DNA from: Nannochloropsis salina CCMP1776
Taxonomy: Eukaryota > Sar > Eustigmatophyceae > Eustigmatales > Monodopsidaceae
DNA: 64,000 bases
Reading direction: 5' to 3'
Assembly (NCBI GenBank): GCA_004565275.1
Contig: SDOX01000009.1
Coordinates: forward strand, 103,746-167,745
Each line of letters starts with the position of its first letter. The first letter of the stretch is position 1. The position numbers and the translations under genes are program-made. The notes beneath the pieces were generated by a model. That model made no database searches, was not told the DNA's origin, and saw only the letters and a program-made list of their open reading frames with translations. This document shows positions 55,452 to 64,000 of the stretch, piece after piece.

Positions 55452-56213
55452 CTATCTACCCTTTTTTTTCTCTCCCGCCTTATCCTTTCCCTTGCTCCCT
55501 CCGAAGGCCTTGCTCAGCATGGCCACAATCTTGGAAAACCATAGGAAGGAGACTGCAAGGATGCCGAGGGCGCCGGCTTTGATGACCCAGTGGGTACGTG
55601 GACTGACCAAGGTATAGTAGGTCAGGAAAGGGCCGCCGACAACACGGGCCAGAGTAAAAATGATGGCGAAGAGGGCTTTGTTCGCCTCGGCCACAGGGGC
55701 GTCATTGTAACCGAGCTCTCGGAAGAGGTGGATGGTGTGCATGAAAGGGTTGGAGACCTCCATCAAGAACAGGCACATGCCGAGCTCGGCACCGGAACGT
55801 TCGTTTATGAGCCCCGTCAAAAGGCCGGCCAGGGAAGCCAGGTGGTGGAAAAAGTTCATGGTATCGAAATGCCGCTTCCGGACGTCGTTTAATGTGCAGG
55901 CCACGTAGTCGTAGATGAAATAGCCCGTGCTGATGTTCAGCACAATGATCTGATTGCGGGTGTTCGGGCCCCCGATTTCGCAAGGAGTCTCCAGCAGAAC
56001 CAGGACCAGGGTCAGGTAAGCAGAAAGAAAGGCGTGGAGGATGGAGACGGTCCGGTTTCGAAAGTCGAAGCTTGTGCCCGAGATGGCCGGCAGGACACAG
56101 ACGAGGCCGAACACTACTGACCAAGCTACCGTAGACAGGACTAATCCGGGCCACCGGTCTGCCAGTATATCCACGTAGGGCTGGATGGCTGAAATGAGAT
56201 CCGTCGTCTTCAT
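55452..56213 (-). CDS. TLC (TRAM-LAG1-CLN8) domain membrane protein (253 aa)
   Basis: Six or more hydrophobic segments span the protein. The TLC core is recognised from TGYFIYDYVACTL, FFHHLASLAGLLTGL (the His-His of the domain) and EVSNPFMHTIHLFRELGY, with a final hydrophobic helix (IKAGALGILAVSFLWF). The length and the N-S/T-P-F-hairpin fit the TLCD4/TLCD5 (TMEM136) group rather than ceramide synthases, which carry a homeobox-like region and a longer Lag1 motif. The Lys-rich C-terminus (KAGEKKKGR) would suit ER retrieval. TLCD proteins act on membrane lipid composition or ceramide-related metabolism; the exact reaction is not known for this subgroup. Single exon. Confidence 0.85.
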   Translation of the reverse strand: MKTTDLISAIQPYVDILADRWPGLVLSTVAWSVVFGLVCVLPAISGTSFDFRNRTVSILHAFLSAYLTLVLVLLETPCEIGGPNTRNQIIVLNISTGYFIYDYVACTLNDVRKRHFDTMNFFHHLASLAGLLTGLINERSGAELGMCLFLMEVSNPFMHTIHLFRELGYNDAPVAEANKALFAIIFTLARVVGGPFLTYYTLVSPRTHWVIKAGALGILAVSFLWFSKIVAMLSKAFGGSKGKDKAGEKKKGR

Positions 56214-56840
56214 GATGAGTGGAGGAGGTACACTAAGGGACGTGTGTCCGAGCGTGCGTGTGGCAGATCGAAGAGTTGTGTTGTTAGAATCCTACTAGTA
56301 GTAGGAGAAAGCGTCGCTTGATGCAACACGGGAGTCAACGACCTGTCGCAGCTCACCATGCTGCCATCTGAACGCTGAGTCCTACGCATGCATGCCGTGG
56401 ACAAAGCAATAAATATAGACATCAACCTACGGCATGGACCAAACACTCGGACCGTTGCCTGCAATTATGCCATAATCAGTCTGGAGACTGGTATCACGGG
56501 AATCGGTGCGGCGAGTCACTGCCTCGCCAAGATTGTAATACTAAGATGACCAACGTTTCCTTCCGGCACTCGAGACTTACTTTAACGCCACTGACCGCGC
56601 ATCAGGACAGATATACCTGCCATGCACCATCGGCGGCGTGGAGATGGCGGAGGCGGCAGCAGAAAATCCGATGAGGTGAGGACATTTTGATGCTATATGC
56701 TTTGAGGTCACACCTGTATGAGGGAATTTGGACGAGGTTGGCGTATCATTGCCCCCCCGTCCGAAGAGTGCGATGATTTTCTGACAAGCATGTATGTGCG
56801 TATATTGCTGGCGTCTTGCTCCTGTCTCAGATGGCTGCAC
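56214..56840. promoter_or_regulatory. Bidirectional spacer between TLC gene and nucleotidyltransferase
   Basis: About 630 bp lie between divergent starts. The reading frame of the downstream gene stays open back to 56718, but that part is not convincing as protein. Confidence 0.4.
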
Positions 56841-59800
56841 ATGGATGTGGCAGACACCATTTCTGAGAACACCTTTCTTCCTCTCACGGGGTTGTCCCCT
56901 CAGGACGTACTCATTTCCTTTATGAAATTGGTAAGAGAAGGGCACCCCGCCGCTTTGGAGGCACAAAATATCTTCCAGCGTGACAACAATCAAGTAAATT
57001 TTCTGGCCCAGGCCCGTGCATTGCTGGAAGAGGAAGGGGTCTCGAAGCGCCTCTCCCCGCCGCAGGAGCATCCCGGACAGAAGATATCCAGCGATGGGCC
57101 TGTACAAAACGTGCCATCTCCTTCCTTGGAGAGAGTATCCTGTGGCGATGGAGACATTGCAGGAAAATGGCACAATCCTCAGCCGTCGCACCAGAAGGGC
57201 CACCGAGAGCAGGAGCAAAAGCCGCAGCCCCACGAGCCACCAGATCCCCAAACAGTCCACCAAGGAATACCGCCCTCTGTGTCGGATGCTGGGGAGAGGA
57301 ACGAAGGTAGATACCTGGAAAACATGGGCGTTGCTGGTGTGCCTCTAGGACCCCACGCTTATCCCTCGTCCTTTGTCCCCGCCCGAAGCGACGCCCCTCT
57401 GCCTCCTGGCTTCCCATCGCAAGCAGGGTTCCCGGAGGGCCGGGCCATGGCCTTAGGCAACGGTGGTATGCCCCCCTTCTTGGCCGGCGGCCCTATGTCC
57501 CATTCGGGTCTTCAGGGGTTCCAGCGTCTGGGAAATGCCTCGGAGGGCCCAGGCAGTCACCCTCAGGACGTGCCAGGGCTCACGGGGCGTCCTGGTCGCC
57601 CGGGAGGGGGGGGGCGGGCCGGGGGGATGACGGGGATGCTACCTCCTCCCTCCGAGTACTTTTTCATGCACCCCCCCAACCCGATCCCTCCTCATTTCCT
57701 GGACGCCTTGGTCGGGCCTACGGCCGCCCCTCAAGCGTCGGCCGCCAGGGAAATGGAGCCGGCCCCGACAGGCTCTGGGGAAGGGGTAGGTCAGATCCCA
57801 GAGGATGCAAGGACCGCGCCCTTGTATCGAGCGGACGTGGCCGGAGAGAAGGCGAAGGCGGGAGAGGCCAGCCAAGAGGAGGGGTCGCGGGATGTCGGTG
57901 AGGGGGTGCCCGCGGGAGGTCGGGGGCGAGGATCGGAGGGCCTGGCCGTGGGGCCCGACTTGAGCGCCTTGTTCAGGCAGATGATGATGGCCGGGCTGCC
58001 CCTTCCCGCCCACGCCTTTCAGGCACCCGTTGGCATGGCGTTCGAAGGCCAGCGGCCTTTCCTCCCGGCGGAACAAGTTTACTTGCCGGGACAGCCGCCT
58101 TTCCCCCCCCGGCCGTACCACGGAGCAAGGGAGGGAGGGGCTCCAGTCTTCGACTCGGGTGAAGGGATCCATGGCCAGCACACTGAGGGCTCGCATCTCG
58201 GCCTAGGAGGAGGCGCTCCCGGCGCGGTGCGGCCACCAGTGCAAGGCCAGGAGCAGGGGGCGTCGCGGCCGCAGGATCCCTACGGGCCATCGCGGTGGCC
58301 CCAGCCGCGTTTGACGAGCCAGGACGCAGACTTTGTGAATAGGCCTGGCGAGGGCAGTCACAGCCGCTCCCCACCTGCTGTCCATTCCTCCTCCACCGCT
58401 CCCTCCTCGCAAACCCTCCCTTCCCCCTCGCCTCCCCCCGAATCCACGCACCAGGCTCGCGGCCCTTGGCCCCTCCCTCCCAGCCCCAGGACTCCGACGC
58501 TCGGACCCACCCCCCTCGCTCCCACCGACAAGGCCGAGACAGCCCATGGCGACGCGGGCGGGGGCGGGAATGGGGAGGACGTCGCCAGGTCGTTGCGGCC
58601 TCGGCGGGTGACGCGAGACCAACAGGGGCGCATTTGGGTGCTGGACTCGTTCAGCAAGCAGGCGAGCGTGATCCGGCCCAAGGCGGGCCTGCTTGCGAAG
58701 TGGGAGGCGCCGGCCGCCCTCTTTGAGACCCTGTCCCAGCCCGAGGTTGCCCTCTTCCGACTCGGCGTGGCCAGCAACACAACTGCCATCATCAGCAAGG
58801 CGGTGCAAGGGAAGCGCGTGACTCCTGCCGCGTCCTCGTCCTCCCCCGCCCTGGTCCACGGCACCGTCTCCTTCTACGCCCCCCGTTCGGCCGGTGTCTT
58901 CGTTTTCCGCCTCTTCGACGCGAAGGACCCGGTCCGTACGCATGCCACCAGCCAAGTCTTCTTGGTCGAGGTCCGAGGCAGGGACGTGGAGGGCAACCTG
59001 CGTCTCATTTCCAGCCAATTGAAAGAGCGCAAAACCTTGGTAGCCGGTTTGTCCCAGTACGCATTCCTCTTGAGGGGCATGGCCCCCCATGCCCCGAGTA
59101 GGCAGCTGCAGTCCTTGCTGTGGACCTGCCTGCTGCTGAGCGTCCAGCAAATCAAGGACGGGGCAGAGGAGGGCGGGAGGGAGGGGGAGGAAGGCGAGGG
59201 GATTGCCGGTGGGAGCGACAAGCCCCGGAGTCGGTACCCGGTCATCATTGGCGTGGCGGCGGTCTTGCAAGCAGCTCTGCAGAACCGCTTTGTCCTGTCT
59301 TGCCTAGAGGGGGCGCAAGTAGAGACTTTGGAGGAGGCTCAGGCGCGCTGGTGCCTTTTCAACGAGGAGTTTTACCCCTCCGAGGCTGACAAGCTCGCGC
59401 ACTACCGGGATCAGTGGGGTTTGGCTTTCAGGCCCGTCCCTCCTCCCTCCATCCTGCCCAAGGTGGCGAACGCCCTTACGGAGGAAATTGAATCGCTCCT
59501 CCCGGCGCTCCTCCCATCCCAGGCCTGTTTTCAGACCAGGGAAAACGTTCGCGCGCGCGTGGAGGCGCTTCTTCCATCCCAGGGGCCGACGACTTTCCCC
59601 GACGGCACCCGTCTGCGAGTTTTTGGTTCCAGTGCCAACAATTTCGGAAACGATGCCGCGGACCTGGACATGTGTGTGACCTTCCCCGACTCCTCCCCAC
59701 TGCCGGCAGGACGCTCGGGGGAGATGATCGAAGCCCTCGCCTCCCTGTTGGAGGCCAATGGCATGGAGGACGTGGTCGCACGCCCCACCGCCAGGATCCC

Positions 59801-60785
59801 CATCGTCTTGTTCCGAGAACCGGGGACAGGCTTGGACTGCGACATCTCGGTGGAGAACCCCCTCGCCCTCAGGAATACGCAGCTACTGCACGAGTATAGC
59901 CGAGTGGACCCGCGCGTCCGGGCTCTCGCTTACATTGTCAAACACTGGGCACGGGCCAGGAAGATCAACAATGCAAGCGGCGGTACGCTCTCCTCGTACG
60001 CGTATATCCTGATGGTCTTGCACTTTTTACAAACCGCGGCGGCGGCCGTTTCTTCCACTCCAGACAACCCGTGCTATGCCCCCCTGGTCCCGAATCTGCA
60101 GCTGTTGCCGCCTGACTGGAAAGGGAACGAAATGGACCGGCGGGAACAGATGCAAGGACAGCGGCATCTGCCTCGCCAACTCGTGACACACCCCTTGGAG
60201 GGCATGGACGTCGACACCTATTTCTACACGGAAGCACCTTCGGAGGAGCAGGGACAGCCCAACGGGCAGAGGAGTTTGTTGAGAGAGTACGCTGCAAGGA
60301 ACAAGGCATGCGTGGGCGAGTTGTTGGTCGCCTTCTTTTGGTATTACAGCTGGGAATTTGACTACCGCGACCTCGTGCTGAGTGTGCGCATGGGGGGGGC
60401 CATGAAAAAGGAGAGGAAAGCGGAGGAAGACGGGTGGGCGGTCAATTCTAGACTCGCAATTGAGGATCCTTTTGAGACCTGGTATAACGTTACGCATTTT
60501 TTGAAAGAGGGAAAACACCGGCATATTCGCCAAGAATTTGCAAGGGCTTATGCATTGTGTGTGGAGGAGGCAATGGGGGAAGGTGCGACGGAGGCAGGGG
60601 CCGAGGGTTTATTGGCGCGGATATGTGAGGAAGCGCCTGATCCGCCTGCTCGGAAGGAGACGATGGAAGACGACGCCGGCATTGTGCAGGATGTGCAGGC
60701 ATTGGAGTTAGAAGAGGCGGAAAAAGAGATGAGCGCGAAAGGAGGAGGCGCACAAGAAGGTAATGAGACCCAGGATATTCTCTAA
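56841..60785 (+). CDS. Non-canonical poly(A) polymerase / terminal uridylyltransferase, about 1314 aa
   Basis: The start at 56841 (MDVADTISENTF) is chosen after a CTGTCTCAG acceptor-like site; an earlier in-frame ATG is at 56718. Residues 1-600 are mostly Pro/Gly-rich and disordered. At about 673-745 lies a beta-sandwich-like segment (HGTVSFYAPRSAGVFVFRLF, then SQVFLVEV) similar to Ig/SKICH domains. The catalytic part begins near residue 890. It has FGSSANNFGNDAADLDMCV (the GS motif and first two Asp) and LDCDISVENPLALRNTQLL (third Asp), then VRALAYIVKHWARARKIN and SSYAYILMVLHFLQ. The PAP-associated region has LLVAFFWYYSWEFDYRDLVL. This is the Cid1/TUT/TRF4 family, which adds U or A tails to RNA 3' ends. 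The choice between U and A cannot be read reliably. Single exon. Confidence 0.85.
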   Translation: MDVADTISENTFLPLTGLSPQDVLISFMKLVREGHPAALEAQNIFQRDNNQVNFLAQARALLEEEGVSKRLSPPQEHPGQKISSDGPVQNVPSPSLERVSCGDGDIAGKWHNPQPSHQKGHREQEQKPQPHEPPDPQTVHQGIPPSVSDAGERNEGRYLENMGVAGVPLGPHAYPSSFVPARSDAPLPPGFPSQAGFPEGRAMALGNGGMPPFLAGGPMSHSGLQGFQRLGNASEGPGSHPQDVPGLTGRPGRPGGGGRAGGMTGMLPPPSEYFFMHPPNPIPPHFLDALVGPTAAPQASAAREMEPAPTGSGEGVGQIPEDARTAPLYRADVAGEKAKAGEASQEEGSRDVGEGVPAGGRGRGSEGLAVGPDLSALFRQMMMAGLPLPAHAFQAPVGMAFEGQRPFLPAEQVYLPGQPPFPPRPYHGAREGGAPVFDSGEGIHGQHTEGSHLGLGGGAPGAVRPPVQGQEQGASRPQDPYGPSRWPQPRLTSQDADFVNRPGEGSHSRSPPAVHSSSTAPSSQTLPSPSPPPESTHQARGPWPLPPSPRTPTLGPTPLAPTDKAETAHGDAGGGGNGEDVARSLRPRRVTRDQQGRIWVLDSFSKQASVIRPKAGLLAKWEAPAALFETLSQPEVALFRLGVASNTTAIISKAVQGKRVTPAASSSSPALVHGTVSFYAPRSAGVFVFRLFDAKDPVRTHATSQVFLVEVRGRDVEGNLRLISSQLKERKTLVAGLSQYAFLLRGMAPHAPSRQLQSLLWTCLLLSVQQIKDGAEEGGREGEEGEGIAGGSDKPRSRYPVIIGVAAVLQAALQNRFVLSCLEGAQVETLEEAQARWCLFNEEFYPSEADKLAHYRDQWGLAFRPVPPPSILPKVANALTEEIESLLPALLPSQACFQTRENVRARVEALLPSQGPTTFPDGTRLRVFGSSANNFGNDAADLDMCVTFPDSSPLPAGRSGEMIEALASLLEANGMEDVVARPTARIPIVLFREPGTGLDCDISVENPLALRNTQLLHEYSRVDPRVRALAYIVKHWARARKINNASGGTLSSYAYILMVLHFLQTAAAAVSSTPDNPCYAPLVPNLQLLPPDWKGNEMDRREQMQGQRHLPRQLVTHPLEGMDVDTYFYTEAPSEEQGQPNGQRSLLREYAARNKACVGELLVAFFWYYSWEFDYRDLVLSVRMGGAMKKERKAEEDGWAVNSRLAIEDPFETWYNVTHFLKEGKHRHIRQEFARAYALCVEEAMGEGATEAGAEGLLARICEEAPDPPARKETMEDDAGIVQDVQALELEEAEKEMSAKGGGAQEGNETQDIL

Positions 60786-61231
60786 GGCTAGAGTAGGATT
60801 TCGCCAGTACCGATAAGGGTTGATAAGGTACCGATGGGATAGAGGAAAGAGCTGTGGTAAACATCTCAGCCGCCAAGTATTTTGATTAAGAGGAAACCAG
60901 CCCGAAAGTATCGTGTTGCATCAATTTGTTGCATTAATTCGTGAGAATCAAAAAACATAGTTCGCGGAATAGAAGCGATAGAAGCAAACAAAGAATAGCT
61001 AATTTCAAGCTGAGGATCGTACCTATACTTTGCTGTTGCTTCACAGAGTTGCTTATCACTGAATGTTTTTTGGTGACGCATTTAAAATACACAATGTGAT
61101 GGTCTGACATGTCTTCACACGAAGGATGCCTTCCATCTATGTACAGTCTCAAACGCGTATGCGAAGAGCCGTGCCTATTTGCTCTCTCTGTGATGTCTAT
61201 GCGAAGTTACAGCAAAAAAAAACATGTGGAT
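60786..61231. other. Convergent 3' spacer
   Basis: About 450 bp of AT-rich DNA lie between two gene ends. No gene is supported. Confidence 0.5.
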
Positions 61232-64000
61232 TCAAATATCCAGACCCCCTTCTAGGATACCTCCCCTCTTGGCCCACCGCCTCCGAGGAAAAGCCGCACT
61301 TGAGGACAGAGAGGCTGAAGAAAGGGACGAGCGCGAGTGGCCCATCATGATCCTGGCAATCCTGTTGGTCTCAAGCTCCGAATAACGCTGTGAACGGTGC
61401 GCGCGAACATCTTCCACCGTCCCTCGTGTCTGACGCCCGTCGTGACCTCCCCGGGGGGTGCATCCTCGCGTTCTCTCTGGCCTGCCGAGACGGCGGCTGC
61501 TGCTATTGCTCAAATCCATCAGTGCCATCTCCCGCCCGGATCGACGGAAGGGACTCGTCCCAGACGAGGCTGCGTCCCCGCCAGGAGGGACACTGAGGCC
61601 GCTTAAGGCGTCCTTGATATCGTCTTTCAGGCCCCGGCGTCCTCCTTTCGGGTTGGCTCCCAAACGCCCGTTTCCATCCTGAGCGCAATGCCCAGCTCTG
61701 GAGGACGAGGACATCAGCGCCCCCTTCTTTTCTTGTCGCAAATTTTCTCTGAATGCCACGCGCCTTCCGACCAGACCTTTCCCCTTTATCGTTTCCGCCA
61801 TGTACTCCGGCTCGTGCTTCACTTTTCCCTCCCCGTCCGATGCCGGAACCCCCCAGGACGCCAGCCCTTCTTCCGCGAACGCCTCCCCTGACGACGCCAA
61901 AGGAAGGGAAGGGAAAGGAGATGCTGCCGAGGTCCAGGAGGCCGACGGGCTTCCGTTCGTGATCTCCGAGACCGCGGCCCCGTCGTCTGTCTGCACGCCC
62001 CTCTCCTGCCTTTCGGATGTGGATGATCCCCTCAGAAAGCTCCGCCCCTGGACAGACCCCCCCGGACCTGCGCCCTCTTCCCCCTCGGCCTGCGAGAGGA
62101 GGCTTCGGTCGAGTTCTGTCAGCTGGGAGACCATCGTATGCAGCACGTCCCATCCCCCTTCGCTGCACCCCTCCTCGTCTTCTCCCCTCTTTGTGCCGGC
62201 ACCAGTTGCTGCTCCCCAGGCTCCTTCGCGCCCCCCCGCCCCCCGCCACGTCTCTCCTCGTCCACGCCCTCCTCTCCACCGTCCACCTCCCCATCCCCCA
62301 CTCCACCCCCCTGGCTCGGCCCATGTCCTCCCTCCCCTCTCTCCTCTCCTTTCTCTCCCCCACCCCCTCTCCCATCCCCCCCCTCTTCCCCGTCCTCCTC
62401 CTCCTTTCCCTCCTCCTTTCCCTCCCCTTCCACCTCTTCTTCTCCTAGCTGTACGTCAAAGAGGAACGGCCCGGGCCCGTCGAAAAACACCTTCAATCGC
62501 GCCCCTCCCCCGTCCTCCTCCCCCCCCTCCGTCCCTCCCTCCCAGGCGAAGTCTCCCGCCACCCGCCTCGCCGCCTGCAGCAACCCGGTGAGCGGCACTC
62601 GCATCCCTGCCAACACCACCTCCTCTCCGCCTTCTCCCCCTCCAGCCTTCCCTGCCAGCAACCGGAGCTCCAGCGGCGTTTCGCGCACGGCCCGCACAAA
62701 GGCCTCGTCGACCCGAACCTCCCAACGGTCCAGGAAGGAAGCTCTTCCCCTCCCTCCCTCCCTCTCTCCCTCCCTCCCTCCCTCCCTCACCACCGGATGC
62801 ACCGAGCTCACCTCCTGCGCTATCCCTGTCTTCACACGGTAATGAAGGCAAAGCGAGGTCGGGGGCGAGGGCGGAAGGGAAGGCGGGACCGAGGGCGTCG
62901 GCAATGTCCCCGTCAAAGCCTCCAGCTCCAGACAGAGAAAGGCGGTCGGGGGAGAGGCCGCAGGGGAGGGCCAAGGCGGAGAGGGGGAAAGACAGGGGGG
63001 GAGGGCGAGGGAGAGGGGAGGGAGGGAAAGAAGGAGGGGGGGAAGGAGAGGGAGGGAGGGCGGGGAGGTCGCTCGCAGTGGGAGCCGGCGGGTCTCCCGT
63101 CTTGGCGGCAGCCTCGTCCTCCCTCCCTCCCTCCTGCCCCAGACCCCCTCCCCCCCCTTCTTCGCCCCCCTTTTTCTCTCCATCCCCAGCGGCTTCCTCC
63201 CTGCCCGCGGCGACTCCACGAGACGAGGCCCCTGGAACCGAGACCAGCCTCCCCGCCCTGACCGCGCTCGCCCCTCGCAGCCTTCCTGCGGCCACTTCTG
63301 CTGCCCGCTGCCGCATGCGAGTGACGAGCGCCGGCTCTCGGTCGTAAGCAAGCGAGACTTCCAGGACGGGCACGCGCACGGGCAGGTCGGCCCTTCCCCC
63401 TCCTCCCCCGCTCCCTCCCCCCCATATCCCCCTGGAAGAAAAGACTTGCAGCCTGAACGTCCGCACGCCTGTCTCCTTGGCAGTCAGAGCCCGTAGCGCC
63501 TCCAACGACACATGCGAGGTGCCGAGAAGCGTGGCCCCGCCCTCCCCCCCGCCCTCCCCCCCGCACTCCCACCCGCCCTGCCCCAGCCCCACCACCCACA
63601 CCTCCAATGTCAGACCCTCCTCCCCCTTCATCCCGAAGAGCTCCTCCGCCAGGCTCTCGCCCGCCCGCAGGGACAAGACGTGGCGGGCACGAGTATTCAA
63701 ACTCACCTCCTCCCGGTCCCACCACAGGCACACCGCCCGCCTTCCCTCCCGCCCTCCCTCCCGCCCCCCCTCCCGCCCCCCCTCCCATCCCTTCTCCGCG
63801 CTTTCCGCCATCCCGGGCAGCCCCTCCTTCCTTCGATAAGCATCGCCCCTCCCCGCCCCCTCCATGGGCGCTGCCTGCGACGCCCCCAAGAGGGTGGGGG
63901 GGCCGGGGACTCGGAGGTTCGCGACACACGTAACGGACATAAACGGCCAAGGCCCCGACGTCGGGCGCCGAGTCGGAGACGATCGGGTTGGGCTCGAGGG
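61232..64000 (-). CDS. C2-domain protein resembling centriolar C2CD3, partial
   Basis: The gene runs off the right end. Coding sequence moves between frames, so introns are present but hard to place in this GC-rich, low-complexity DNA. A first C2-like block (about 63140-63760) reads AVCLWWDREEVSL, ARHVLSLRAGESLAEELFGM, LTLEVWVVGL, LLGTSHVSLEALRAL and VPVLEVSLAYDREP. This order and the double Trp parallel the N-terminal C2 domain of C2CD3 (KWWG, then IRCGPKQF, LEV, and LQVSLALEP). A second C2-like block (about 62440-62840) includes YRVKTGIAQEV, DRWEVRVDEAFVRAV and LAGMRVPLTGLL. The last exon (61232 to about 62200) has TMVSQLTELDRSLLSQ and ends RYSELETNRIARIMMG. C2CD3 sits at the distal centriole and is needed for cilium assembly. 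Long Gly/Glu runs separate the domains. Confidence 0.5.
62745..62795. repeat. (CCCT)n simple repeat
   Basis: A run of CCCT units, read on the minus strand as Gly/Glu/Arg codons, lies within the C2-domain gene. Similar runs occur around 62330-62440 and 63530-63790. Confidence 0.8.

Noticed and set aside
62017-63351. Pro/Ser-rich plus-strand frames and Gly/Glu/Arg-rich minus-strand frames
   Set aside because: Most are readings of CCCT/GGGA simple repeats. Only the minus-strand C2-like blocks were kept.

Overview
The window is nuclear DNA from a compact eukaryotic genome. Genes are packed closely, often tail-to-tail or head-to-head, and many have short GT-AG introns. Several encoded proteins start with a signal peptide. 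The clearest is the two-domain glyoxalase-fold protein at 35.5-37.1 kb, whose signal peptide is followed by a phenylalanine-led motif (TES/FFYPSR) typical of plastid import in algae with red-derived secondary plastids. Together with the gene content this points to a photosynthetic stramenopile, most likely a eustigmatophyte of the Nannochloropsis/Microchloropsis type. The lineage is inferred, not proven.

Layout. 0-4.3 kb: the 3' part of a SWI/SNF ATPase, a small SVIP-like p97-binding protein and a FYVE-PH protein. 5-15.9 kb: two secretory STI1-repeat proteins flank CAF-1 p60, a mitochondrial carrier and Rab5. 15.9-19.1 kb: AT-rich DNA with no supported gene. 19.1-34.8 kb: three direct tandem copies (A, B, C) of a large type II membrane protein of unknown function. 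35.5-43.9 kb: the plastid VOC protein, the kinesin-2 accessory subunit KAP3, DCAF8 and an unknown probable organellar protein. 45-50.9 kb: an HIR-type SPFH protein, a La-related protein and mitochondrial enoyl-CoA hydratase. 51.5-56.2 kb: the BCKDH E1-alpha subunit, a secreted or plastid coiled-coil membrane protein and a TLC-domain protein. 56.8-64 kb: a terminal nucleotidyltransferase and a C2-domain protein resembling centriolar C2CD3, which runs off the end.

The most unusual part is the 16 kb tandem array. Each copy has the same four-exon plan: an N-terminal membrane anchor, a long glycine/valine-rich segment that reads as a right-handed beta-helix, and a 624-residue C-terminal exon ending in an Ig-like domain. 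The last exon is nearly identical in all three. Copies B and C also share an almost identical intron 3, while intron 3 of A is unrelated. This mosaic is the signature of recent DNA-level gene conversion. Other points of note are KAP3 and a C2CD3-like gene, both cilium-associated, in a probable eustigmatophyte; a La-related protein with a cold-shock-like domain; and a nucleotidyltransferase with an Ig/SKICH-like domain.

Exon boundaries were read by eye from splice signals and reading phase. Where a junction is unsettled the entry says so. No tRNA, rRNA, CRISPR array or transposon was identified, but tRNA and repeat searches could not be run.
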